Assembly (NCBI RefSeq): GCF_905220365.1
Contig: NC_061128.1
Location: 2,418,001 to 2,482,000, forward strand
Direction of reading: 5' to 3'
DNA: 64,000 bases
Source of the DNA: Vanessa cardui
Taxonomy: Eukaryota; Arthropoda; Insecta; Lepidoptera; Nymphalidae
Both the position numbers and the translations under genes were made by a program. The notes below the pieces were generated by a model. The model saw only the letters and a list, made by a program, of their open reading frames with translations, was not told where the DNA came from and ran no database searches. Positions 25,601-36,900 of the stretch are shown here, piece after piece (the first letter of the stretch is position 1; every line of letters starts with the position of its first letter).

Positions 25601-28600
25601 ATTTTTTTGAGTTTATAAGTTAAATAAAAAAATCTATCAATACTAATAATAAGTAAGGAAAACTTTAACCAGATATCGCTATTTTTTTTTTATTGTAGTT
25701 CATATATTTAATTTTAATAATTTTTAATCAGTCCTTTAAAGTTTCGTGTAAATTTTGCTGTAAAGATTGACGTCTAAACAGAACAACAATAATTAACACA
25801 ATTTATTGTAGAGGCCATTCCGGAATTATTACAATGTTACTTAAAAAAATTTTACTTCTACCAGTTAAATAATACATACTTAATTGGTATTTTTTACTAT
25901 TTAAAAAAAATTATAAAAACCTACTTCTAATTATTTTTTTAAGTAGGTATAATTTTATTCCTAATTACATCCAAATTATTTTTGTTTTTATTCTAATCTA
26001 TTATGTAGTAGATAATAATTTATATATTCGTGTTTTAATTTGTGTTTAATTTACAACGAATACAGTTTGTGTTGTTACAAGTTTTTTTGTTTTGTTATAT
26101 AGTCAATATTAAACTATTTACTTACTTGAAAGGGCTAAAAACCCAATGCTCACTAAGATTTTGCACAGAATATCCAGTTAACCATTCCGCTGTTCCTTTC
26201 TTCATGCCCGCCATGAAGTATAGAATGAAAAACTGATATTTCAGAATAAAATAATTCCAATACGGTACAGTTTGTTTCATACGAGTAATGCCCAGCTGTG
26301 AATCTAAAGACCTAAAATGTAATAAGTCCCTATTTACTAGTTTTATTATTTGATGGTTGACCATTTAGGTAGTCGTTTGTTATTAATAAATAAGAAAGGA
26401 TGTTATTTGACAATTTCAAGTAGATACCAATAGTGAATTCATATAAAAAAAAATTTCGACAAAATTATTTTCTGTTAGTATTCGATTTCTCGGTATTTTT
26501 TATTTATTTCAAACTACGTTCTATATATAATTTCTAAGGTATAAATGTAATGCAGATACGTCAATAATATATCGATGCCATAACAGTTGTTGACAAGAAA
26601 ATATGTATAATAAATTATTATTTAATCATATAAGTAGCGTGTTTTTGTTAAAATACAAAACAACTCGCAATATTTCAACGTCATATTTAATAGTGATGAA
26701 TGATTCAGTGAACAAACTTTAACACGTCAGTTCAGTATGATGTTAAACAAAAAAAGTGACATAATACATAAAGTTGAGTGTCCTTTACGCTCGCCTCATA
26801 GGTACAAAACCCTCTCACAATACAGTTTAATGAATATAATATAGGTCTGAAATAATATGGTTCTAAGGGCTGTTTAGACAACCTACTGCTCCTAATACTT
26901 TAATGTCGTCAGTAATGCACATGCACTTGTCCACGGATAATTTAAAATCAGAACTTATTGCCAATATTTTCAGGATTCAGAACCCTGATATAAGAGATAT
27001 GAACAATTAAAATAAATGCTAAAATTAAAAAAAGCATAAAATGTTATTCAAATTGTACGTGTCTACATAAACAATATTCGTTAAACGCAATTCACAAACA
27101 CATGTGAAATGAATAAAAAAACCAACATAAGACTTATTTACAATTTATATTGTCACAGAGGTAATTGCGATTCGCGGCAAATAAGTAAACACATAATTAC
27201 CAATAGCAGTTGGCCTCAGTCGTGGCTAGCAGCAAGGCGACCACGCCGAATAAGTAGCTGTGATTATTCCAGTAGCTCTTTTCAATCAGAAACAAGTACC
27301 AGTAGCAAATTGTAAATACTGTCGCACTCAAGCGATACTTGTATCCTAATGTTATGCCTAAAGCTCCTGAAAAGATTGTCCTAGAATGTTATTATGTAGT
27401 ATTTTCATCTAAGAAACAAATATTTTTAAGAATAATATTATAGTAAATAGTACTCTACCTAAATGACCTAATGATTTTTTCCTGTTAAGGAACGCATGGA
27501 ACTTATTTCATAGGTCTACTCCATTGCGGGTTGATCGATATATGGCATATTTTTTACGATACATGTACTTACTACTCAGCACAAATTGAATAAATTATGT
27601 CTATCCGAATTCAATATGTGGAAACTCGCTCTACAGATTCGATCTGATCGTTGATTACGCCGTCGACTTTTTAATCTATTATAATCTGATAGTCATTTTG
27701 AAAAGATGCGTGTTATTTCATTGTTAATAGTCGGATCATTTCTTTAAAACCAATTTTCGTCTCAGCTTTATCGAAATGATGACAGAGTTGAAATTCACAA
27801 ACCAATTTCAATTGACGACCTCCGTGGTCGAGTGGTGTGTACACCGGTTTTCATGGGTACGCCACTCCGAGGTCCTGGGTTCGATTTACGGCTGAGTCGA
27901 TGTAGATTATCATTAGTTTTCTATGTTGTCTTGGGTCTGGGTGTTTGTGGTACCGTCGTTACTTCTGATTTCCATAACACAAGTGCTTTAGCTACTTACA
28001 TTGGGATCAGAGTAACGTATGTGATATTGTCCCACATTTATATAAGAAAAAAAATCAATTACATACCGAGCCAAAGTGCAGCATATACTAATGCCATAAA
28101 AGGCATCGGTACAGCTTTCACGATAGGAATGAGCGGAAAACGACATATCGTCGGATCTCCCCAACGTTTTTCCATTACCGAACCTCCGCGTTCATCTGGG
28201 ATATCGAATAACATCGCAAGTCCTGCAAGGTTATAAATATGATGTATTTACATTGAGTGTTACAAACCCGGTGTCGAAAATAAATATCAAAGACAGACAC
28301 ACTCACCAATTGAAAAAGATCTTATGTATGTCCTTTCAATTGGGTTAATGCAAGTTGAGACGTTTGTATCTCAAGAAAATGTACATTACTATACTAATAT
28401 AGTTTGTATTAAGCAAAAATATTTAATGATTTAAGTACATATTATTTTAAAATATTTAATTTACCAAATAAAATCCTTGTAACCGCTAAACTTGATGAGT
28501 CCACCGGCTTGTGCAAATAATCGGTAAGTTTTTTAAAAGTAACATCTTTCAAACGAAAATCGAATTGTTCTATAAATTTCCCATCTATGTTCGCGTATAA

Positions 28601-28629
28601 GGATAAGGCCCACGTCCTAATTTTTGTAC
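21605..28629 (-). CDS. GGCX: Vitamin K-dependent gamma-glutamyl carboxylase (start exon missing)
   Basis: GGCX is a polytopic ER enzyme that carboxylates Glu to Gla using reduced vitamin K, CO2 and O2. Eight exons join in frame: 28465-28629 (right end uncertain), 28067-28222, 27201-27366, 26126-26311, 24567-24730, 23303-23760, 22117-22615, 21605-21969. About 719 codons are covered. Family landmarks in order are: KPVDSSSLAVTRILFG, DIPDERGG, CRFPL, GALGITLGYKYR, SYWNNHSYL (conserved His), ANCYW, PYWNYFILKYQFFILYF, MAGMKKGTAEW (the Lys pair used as active base), HWVFSPFK, LPYSHFITKGYNNWTNGLYG, SWDMMVHTW, FDSKTDLLNTFWSPF, VTFIADFPG. The start exon was not found. Oddities are a 62-residue acidic insertion and a C-terminus shorter than the vertebrate enzyme. 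Insect substrates are largely unknown. Confidence 0.93.
22616..23302 (-). other. GGCX intron, nothing recognised
   Basis: This AT-rich intron of 687 bases lies between the acidic-insert exon and the GYNNW exon. I see no repeat or ORF of note. Confidence 0.6.
23303..23760 (-). CDS. GGCX: GGCX exon with acidic low-complexity insertion
   Basis: The exon begins by completing the Gly of RIGMFPWVCL and ends ITK at donor GTTAAT. The first part (LFYSFDWPKTIMRYAEKP) and the last part (TQAFLPYSHFITK) match the family well. Between them, at 23387-23572, is a 62-residue block of which 27 residues are Asp or Glu. The region is a short basic or neutral linker in vertebrate GGCX. Confidence 0.9.
24420..24556 (+). 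repeat. Short interspersed repeat ending at a GGCX splice donor
   Basis: It contains CCAAAATGGTTGGACCGAAT, TTGATGAAATTTTCGT and an end CACACGAAGTCGGGACTAGC, the same type of end as at 8215-8395 and 29350-29690. It stops within about ten bases of the donor of exon 24567-24730 (donor bases 24561-24566). Confidence 0.6.
24922..25203. mobile_element. hAT-like non-autonomous DNA transposon (282 bp)
   Basis: One end reads CAGAGCCGGATTTAAAGGTC; the other, on the minus strand, reads CAGGGCCGTATTTAGGGGAG. These are matching terminal inverted repeats of the CAGGGCCGGATTTA type used by hAT elements, followed by G/C-rich GGCCCCC subterminal blocks. Flanks are TGCACAAG (24914-24921) and TACACAAG (25204-25211), an 8-bp target duplication with one mismatch, as expected for hAT. 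It has no coding capacity. It lies in the GGCX intron 24731-26125; the rest of that intron is plain AT-rich DNA. Confidence 0.88.
26312..27200 (-). other. GGCX intron, nothing recognised
   Basis: An 889-base AT-rich intron between the ANCYW exon and the exon beginning SLDSQLG. The junction restores Trp (TG|G). I could assign no repeat. Confidence 0.6.
27816..28045 (+). repeat. tRNA-derived SINE, family B
   Basis: The head has Pol III promoter-like boxes: CCGTGGTCGAGTGGTGTG (A-box region) and GTCCTGGGTTCGATT (B box). The body includes GGGTCTGGGTGTTTGTGGTA and CATAACACAAGTGCTTTAGC, and is shared with 40243-40497 in reverse orientation. It ends with an A-rich tail about 20 bases from the donor of GGCX exon 28067-28222. 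It is antisense to GGCX. Confidence 0.88.
28465..28629 (-). CDS. GGCX: GGCX first recognised exon
   Basis: It reads IRTWALSLYANIDGKFIEQF, then LKDVTFKKLTDYLHKPVDSS and SLAVTRILFG, and ends in G of a split Gly codon at donor GTAAAT. There is no in-frame ATG, so at least one more exon lies upstream (to the right). The acceptor could be the CAG at 28630-28632 or the TAG at 28617-28619; I cannot decide between them. Confidence 0.8.
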
Positions 28630-29349
28630 CTGCATGTTATCAAAATTAATAAGATAAGAAATACTTGTAAAGGTAAGTAAAGTTTGCACATAATTTTGTA
28701 CTTACACGGAACGAACAAGTTTTTGTACATGGTTTGTCTGCACTGAAGACAAAACGAAGACTGATGATAAAGGCTGGATATACTATGATATTTATTTCGA
28801 ATATTAAACTCAAAAATAATTTGTCATAGCAATTATGTATGAACACATATGTGACTATGGAAATGAGAGTTTTCCATTTCATTGATTGCTTATTGCCGTC
28901 AAAGTAAATTTGTGTTTTGTGTGACGATATAAAATACTACCATAAATACTTATTCATGTAGTTATTTAAATATTATTGAAAAGAAGGAATGTATAAAAAT
29001 TGCACTCCTACTTATAATCGGTCGAATATGGATTTTACTCAATATAATTTTTACTCGCTATATTTTATCTCTATAACTTTCCTAAATATACCTTTGAAGT
29101 TTTTTTCGTAATGATAACATTTGTATGAAAGCTAAATTATAAGTAGGTACATATGTAGGTACATATATAAATAATCTGTTGGTTCCTTCTGATTTAGAAA
29201 GACGCAAATGCCGTTATGGCTAAATGCATGATGATCTCGTAATTCCATTCTATCGACATGGAATTAACAGACATGCTTAGTCTATTTAAATTAAATATTA
29301 AAATAACCGCTTTTTACTAAATGCATATGTTACATGCAGGGTACATATA

Positions 29350-29690
29350 CTAAAATAACATTTTTTATGATTTTTGTGTGTCTGTTTCTTCTGGGCTGCG
29401 ACTAATCTCTGGACGGCTGGGCCGATTTTGACGGTACTTTCACTGGCTGGCACCGATGTAAGAAGGTACCTACTCCTGATTACTTTTAAAATTATATTTA
29501 AAATAATAATAAAGTCACGCTGCAATGTCCAAATATTGTCCAGTTACTGTCGCCGTTACTTCAGCTGCTTCCGACCAATGACTTACTATCACAAAAGCTA
29601 CCTCATATAGAATTAATAAGATATAGTAAAAATTGCGAACTGAACAATTTTACTTTTATGTTAAAAACGCACACGAAGTCGCGGGCACAG
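29350..29690 (+). repeat. Short interspersed repeat fragment
   Basis: It contains GACGGCTGGGCCGATTTTGA and ends with CACACGAAGTCGCGGGCACA, the same organisation as the repeats at 8215-8395 and 24420-24556. The open frames crossing it are by-products. Confidence 0.5.
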
Positions 29691-29936
29691 CTGTTTTAAT
29701 AGCATTAAAAATATATTGCTTTAAAGAATAGTAAAAAAAATATTCAGATGTCAGTGTCTATTCTATAAGAGAAGTAGAGCGACATATATTAATATCCTGC
29801 AGCGTCATTTTAAAGCGTGTTTCAGCAAATTAAATATTATCGTTATAAAGAATCCTTCTCCATGAAAACGAAATAATATATGTATTATACTTTTACAGTC
29901 ATCATAAGACTATCATAAGTCTTAACCGGATATAAG

Positions 29937-30215
29937 ATACCAGCGGTGCGGAATGTGGATTCCACCGAGAAGATGTGCCAAGAAACTCAGTAGTTACTCT
30001 TTTCTAACATTTGAAACACATTATGTTAAATACAATGATATATATCCTGTCTGAAAGTTAACAAATATTAGCTCTACGTCTTCTCTATATAATTTTTCGT
30101 TGAATGATATGCATATAAGTAATATTTGATAAATTATTTTAATCATTCAACTAATGTAAAGATACTTGCGTCATTTTAATGCAGAAACGAATATCTTGTC
30201 CCAAGACGGATTAAT
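29937..30215 (-). repeat. LINE 3' end debris, family D
   Basis: It carries GTGGATTCCACCGAGAAGAT and AAGAAACTCAGTAGTTACTC, then a degraded stretch ending ATATCTTGTCCCAAGACGGA. The same order of blocks is seen in 35213-35545. Confidence 0.65.
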
Positions 30216-30534
30216 TGACTTTACGGAGTCGGAAACCTGGCGTTAAAAGCTTATCCTTATCTCGTATTCATGCAATGATTATTACTGAATCTATCAAAGT
30301 AATCAATGTTACTGTGAATGTTCATGACATTGTTTTAAATATATTGTGGTGCAATTATGCGTATTCCTGATAGTCGATAGCAGATGATGATACACTATTT
30401 AGTTCTTACATCGCCCTAATTATTATTTTTTTTGTGAATGTTAATGAGGAATGTATCAGTATGTATAATGTCATTAAACAACACAGCATCACAGATACCT
30501 TTAACTTAGAAAGGAAGATGAATTATATATACTA

Positions 30535-30960
30535 GAAATATAAAAGGACCCAAAATGAATCCTCGTGGAACACCAATTTTATCATAGATCTGGAAGACTT
30601 TGTTCCATTAATGAAAGCAATGAAGCAATGAGATAAAAAGCTTTACCTATAAAAGCGTTTCATGATCTACACCATCGAATGTTTTAGACAAGTCACAGAA
30701 TATTTCAATACCATTTTGTAATTTTTCAGTTGGATCGTAAATATTTTTGAGAAGTGTTTCCCGCATTAGTTGACGATCTAACTCTAGTGGAATCAAATTA
30801 TTTTCTTTGAAAAATGGCATTAGTATCTGCCCAGAAGTTGATTTAAAATATTGTTTTTTTTTTTCAAGATTTAGCTAAAAGATGAAAATATAGTAAATAG
30901 GCCTGTAATTGCTGGGATCGCTTTTATTCCAATAATAAAAAGTGGTAAGACTTAAATAAA
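30535..30960 (-). pseudogene. Non-LTR retrotransposon reverse-transcriptase remnant
   Basis: Minus-strand translation at about 30660-30720 gives IEIFCDLSKTFDGV, the motif A region of LINE reverse transcriptases (FCDLSKAFD). About 100 bases downstream, GVPRGFILGPF at about 30540-30575 matches motif B (GVPQGSILGP). The reading frame between them is broken. A CR1- or Jockey-type LINE is likely. It is non-functional. Confidence 0.85.
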
Positions 30961-33900
30961 TTTTAAAAAGTTAGATAAAAATATAAACTCTTGTTTGAAT
31001 TACTGATTTATATGTATATATATCAGATTTGTATGTTATTTCCTTGTTTTCTATAGTAAAAACGTGAGTAGGACCTGAAGGTTAAATATCAACGTATATC
31101 GCGCTGCAACTTCTAAAATAAGTATTATGTCTGATGGTATAGTAGTTTGGTTCATTTGTTAGTTGGGACACAAAAAAAGTTTCCTCACTTATTCATTTAA
31201 TAATAGATTAATTTGAAGTTTGTTTTTGTTGCATGTCTGTCTATCTGTGCATAATCTTTAATACCTGTATAGCATTAAATACATACATATATTGACAAAG
31301 GTTACTTACAATTAGGTATATTTTATGAATAATAAAAAACTTTGTAAATAATACTCAAATGTTTTGCTGCAATAATCTCTATTCATTACAACACAATACA
31401 GTATTTACCTACAACAGACACTTATTATTGTCATTGATATTATAATATTCAACGAATTTCGACTACATACATAAACAAATCTCATACATTTAACTTTGAA
31501 AGCGAAACTTTTTTGGACGTTGCGAGAGGAATTGGAAGATTGCATTTATATGAAACGTTCCTGTATGTAACGTTTTGTCAAAACATTTCTGACGCAAAAA
31601 GGTTTCACCATTCGTCGCATTGCACTGCGTAGCTTTATTTTTAAACATTTCTATGCATTATAGCTATGATTAAAACAAGGAAAAATAAAAAAAAAAAAGA
31701 AAATTATTGAATTTTATTATTAATAAATAAAATAACAATGTAACGAAATACAATATTTTAGAAACAATTGATTTTAGTTTTAATAAATTAAAGAATAATT
31801 TATAAAAAGCACATACATATATTTGAATACTGTTAATGTACCTTGAACATTAAATGTACTGAAAACATAAAAATGAATTATAAAGGTTTTACATGCACCG
31901 TAAAAATGAGATAAAGGACAACATATTAGCTCTTATATATTTTTCTATTTTGATAATATATAGATATAATATATAACACCATGTATTTTTATTAATTATC
32001 GTTTTGACATAAAATATTTTTCTATACCTTTTGAGAAATTAACACGGATAATTTTAATACTAAACTAGACGCAAACTTAGGATTCATTGTACGTTTATCT
32101 ATAAAATTATAAGTTAACTTAGTAATTATTCATAAAAGGGTTACTATAAATCTTCAAGTGCCAATTGCAGTACAATAAAAACAAATAGAATTCGAAACTA
32201 CAGACCGTATAACCTTTTTAGTTAAACTCAATAAATATGTTAATGATTATGTGGAAATCAAATTAAAAAAAGACAATAGTTCTATGATTCTTATTTTAAA
32301 TAACACTTGAAGGTTTAAATAAATAGATCACGTAGGAACTTCTCAAGCGTAACAATACACGTTACAAGTTACAAATCAGCTAAAAAAAAAAAAACAAAAT
32401 ATAATCACAGTTACAAAATAATTAAATCCACTTCGATTCATTATATTTTAATTTGTTCATAACATAAAAAAGTTACAATTATTTTTTCAATAAAGTCTAT
32501 AAAGAACAATGGTACAGTTTACACATTGTTACTTTGATAAACTTTTAACAATTAATTTATTTTAATTTTCCTTGGCATCTTAACATATATTTTGTTTTGA
32601 CACATATCCTAAATAAATTAGCTTATAATATAAACAATTGAAAACACTGATCCGATTCTTGACTAAATATCGAACGTTCATAGGGCGCTTCGTAGTCTAC
32701 TACATACGACAAATGATCATTCAAATGTTCTAGCAAAAAAAAAACTTGTGTGTGTATGTGCAAAAACAGGTATATTTTGTAGTTATATAACGTAACGCAC
32801 TTTCTAAGTAGAGTCTCAAGAGTAACATATTAAAAAAAATTGATTGTTGATTTTATAACTGTAACTCAATTTAGAAAATAATAATAATGAGTTAAAATCA
32901 CACATCTTCATATGAAATCTTTTATGAATTTCTGTTAATATAATTTAAATAATTTAATTGATAACATGTCAATCATTCCTTCAAAGACATTTCGGATATA
33001 CGATATCTTATCTAAAAATCAAAATGTCCTAAAACGGAATGTTTTTACTATAAATATAAAAATAATAATCAAATAATTTCTACTATTAATTATATTTTTA
33101 ATAATATATTTATGAACAAAAGTTAATCGATAAGAAAATTCACAATTTGTAACCAGTTTATGGTAGTGAATAATATTTATATGTATATAACAGCACTGAA
33201 GTAAATTTTTTGAATTGTGATATATTATAAACATTTTTAACAGTTTTATATTTGATATATGTTGAGAAAATTTGTAAACGTTCTTAATAATATTGAGGTT
33301 TTAATATTTGTAGCATGTTTCACTTAATATCGAGGTTAGAATAAAAGTCGTCGTACTAATCATAAAAATGTTCTCCAATTTTGGTAAATTTAACAAGACA
33401 TTTCAAACTGTATATATGTCAATCATTAACAGATAACTGAAGTATATTTGAAAATATTTCATTACAATAAAACTAGATGTGTTTAAAATTATATTAAGTT
33501 AGTTAGCTTTATTAGCTTACATAGATACCAGAATAGAGATGCAATTTTATGATTAGACCGACGATATAAAAAGTTTATTTATTAAATAAAAAAATACTTT
33601 CAAAACCTGGTTCACATATGAATGTAAATAAAATTATTTAGTATTATTTTCTAATCATTGCTTCTCTTGACAAGAATTTGAACAAGATTAGAATTATCTG
33701 CACTAACATTATTTCTATTACAAATATAGTATTTAATATTTCAAATTAAATTATACATATTGTAAAAGATTCTTTCAAAATATATTCAAAGGCAATGTTA
33801 TTATTGTGTGTGCATTAATATAAATGTTAAATCAAACAAGTTTAAATTAAGTTATGTTTTTAACCTAATACGTTGATTTAAATTTTAAACTATTTCAATT

Positions 33901-33966
33901 TAATTTAAAAAGAATAGAAACTAATATTTATACATATACGTTTCAAATCCCAGGTTGGTTGATTAT

Positions 33967-36900
33967 TTAATTGCTGGAAATAACTCCGCCGGGACCTGGA
34001 AGGTAGGACTTGCCTGACAGATATATATCAACAGCCCTGGCAGCCTGTCTGCCTTCTGATATGGCCCACACGACTAAAGACTGACCACGACGACAATCTG
34101 AAAACGGTTGTTTATATATATTACTAAACTAAACACATTCGACATTTATACAATATGTACAAATTCTGAAAGATAGGGATCTGCATCGAGGATTTATTTA
34201 ATAATTTTCTATCTGTAACTGCGTCCAAACATTTTATGCATATTTTAAGGGGAAAAATTAGTAATATTTTATGTCGTTAACTATGTATTGGCATACCTCC
34301 TGCAGCAAATACGTTGCTCATTGGAGTCTTGTAGATGTTGTCCTTCGATGTTTCGAAGTTGCTGCGCGCGTCGAGTGGGAGATCTGCGAACATATGTTAC
34401 TTAGTTAAATCTTACAAAGTATTTTTATAGATATTTATTTTACACAATATAAACGTTATCTTAAATAAAAGTAAAAGTAAAGTAAAGTAACAGCCTTTAA
34501 ATTTCTCACTGCTGGGTTAAGGTCTCCTCTGATATTAAGGAGAGGGTTTGGAACATATTCCACCACGCTGTTCCAATGCGGGTTGGTGGAATGCACATGT
34601 GGCAGGTTTCCTCACGATGTTTTCCTTCACCGCCGAGCACGAGATGAATTATAAACACAAATTAAGCACATATATATAGTGGTGCTTGCCTGGGTTTGAA
34701 CCCGCAATCGTCGGTTAAGATGCACGCGTTCTAACCACTGGACAATCTCAGCTCGATCTAGAGGAGCTGAGATCTTAAATAAAAAAAATTGAAATTTCAA
34801 TCTTATAATTAAGTTACGTAAAAACATTAGAACCATTTTTTATAGAAAATATTTTTTTGTTACACGGCTCAATATTCTAAATTCTTGTTTTAACTCCTTG
34901 TTAAAATAGTAGACACAACAGAAATTGAACATGAGTTACGTGTGATTGTGTGTTAATATATCAATGTATCAACATTTGACATCGAAATGGAGCTATTTCA
35001 CTCAAAATCAATCAAAATAAAAATAAACTTTATTCAAGTGGGTTTTTACAAGCACTTTTGAATCGTCATTTAACAATTAAGTGAAGCTACCACCGGTTGG
35101 GAAAGTAGATTCTACCGAGAAGAACCGGCAAGAAACTCACTAGTTACTCTTTTTCAACATTTAAAAATTTAAAAACACTGGTCAAGAGTTCACATTGTTT
35201 ATGATACACTATCAAATCAAAATAAACTTTATTCAAGTAGGCTTTTATAAGCACTTTTGAATCTTCATTTTACAATTAAGTGAAGCTACCACGGGTTCGG
35301 AAAGTAGATTCTACCGAGAAGAACCGGCAAGAAACTCAGTAGTTACTCTTCGTCATCATAATGTATCCTGCTTGGAAGTCAACAGGTATTAACTCCACGC
35401 TTTTTTATCATCTACAAAATCTTGTATCGAATAGTATGCTTTTTCTACCAATGTATTTTTAACAAACGATTTGAATTTACTAAACGGCAAAGTTAAAAAT
35501 TTCTGCGGAATTTTATTATAGAAACGGATACCTTGCCCCAAGAAGGGCAATAATAATAACTATACCAGCACTAATCGCACACACGTGTATAGTCTGTACA
35601 TAATGGCGGCTGCACGTACCGAGCTGCGTGGCGACGTAGCGCTCGGGGCCGAGGAAGCCCATGGCGAGCAGCACGAGGTCGGCGGGGTACACGCGGCGCT
35701 CGGCGGGCAGCTCGCGCATGTCCCAGCGCCCGCCCGCGCCGCGCGCCCACTCCACCTGCGACGCCGACACGCCGCACACGTTGCCCGAGCCTGCCACACA
35801 CGCCACGTCATTTACCGAACACAATTTCTTTTTTATGGTGTACGTTGGTGGACGAGCATATGGGCCACCTGATGGTAAGTGGTCACCAGCACCCATAGAC
35901 AATAACGCTAACGCTACGTAAGAAATATTAACTATTCCTTACATCGTCAATGTGCCACCAACTATGGGAACTAAGATTTTATGTCCCTTGTGCATGTAGT
36001 TACACTGGCTCACTCACCCTTCAAACCGGAACACAACAATACTGAGTATTATTTAGCGATAGAATAACTGGTGAGTGGGTGGTACCTACCCAGATGGGCT
36101 TGCACAAAGCCCTACTACCAAGGAAAATTAGGGCATCCGCCTTGTAAAAGCAACATTTACGGTATACGAGAGCTTGTTTGAGCAATTTTAGTAAAAAAAT
36201 ATATGTATACCGTCATCGAGGAATTCCTTGGTCAGCGTAGAGAATTTCCTGGGGTCGTTGCCGAACTTGACCTTCACTTCTTCATGACCGTAGTCAACCC
36301 TGTTACACCGAAATTAAATATGACATATCTCATTTCATAATATTTTGTCATCAGGCACAGGTCAATAAAATAAATCATAATCATTAAATATTTAGTGTTG
36401 GGACCTGACACGTTTGCGTTTAAACTTAGTCGTTAATATATAAACGTTTACCTACACGATAATCGAATTATTTTATTTTAATTACAAAATCAGTAAATAG
36501 CATGCTATTTAATCTGTTAACTAATTTATCTGTTTTTTTTTTCTATATAATAAATAAAGCAAATACCTGAATACTCTGGGCCACTGTGGCCACGGATTGT
36601 CTTGTCCTCTAGTTTTCTTGGGCTCAGGGAGGATCTCGAACGTCGTGATTGACTTGGCGCCTTGCCGAAGCGCTGTCGCTATACAGTCACACCTATTCGT
36701 GTAAATTATATTTCCTGATTACTAGTGTTACCATTTATCAAACATTGTAATAAAATTCGAGTTGATTATGTCAATATCATTATAAAACATAGATGTCATA
36801 TAGTCTTTCATAACAACAACAGCCTGTAAATTCCCACTGCTGGGCTAAAGGCTCTGGGCTAAAGGCTTAAGCCTCTCCCTTTGAGGAGAAGGTTTGGAAC

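Larger units (their letters stand above)
28630..33966. other. Intergenic region between GOGAT 3' end and GGCX 5' side
   Basis: No gene was recognised. The GGCX start exon must lie here or further right but could not be picked out. The region contains a repeat fragment (29350-29690), family D LINE debris (29937-30215) and a LINE reverse-transcriptase remnant (30535-30960). From 31000 to 33900 it is very AT-rich with no features; part of this is presumably GOGAT 3' UTR. Several minus-strand AATAAA signals near 33575-33590 are candidates for its poly(A) site. Confidence 0.55.

Noticed and set aside
28646..28882. Minus-strand 78-codon frame just upstream of the first GGCX exon, considered as the start exon
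   Set aside because: It ends in a stop before the exon and its frame and sequence do not resemble a GGCX N-terminus.
35585..35921. Overlapping open frames on both strands near 35.6 kb (and similarly at 37.5, 39.2, 40.6, 42.7, 46.1 and 48.5 kb)
   Set aside because: They are shadow frames of very GC-rich GOGAT exons, where stop codons are rare in every frame. Only the minus-strand frame joining neighbouring exons in phase matches a protein family.
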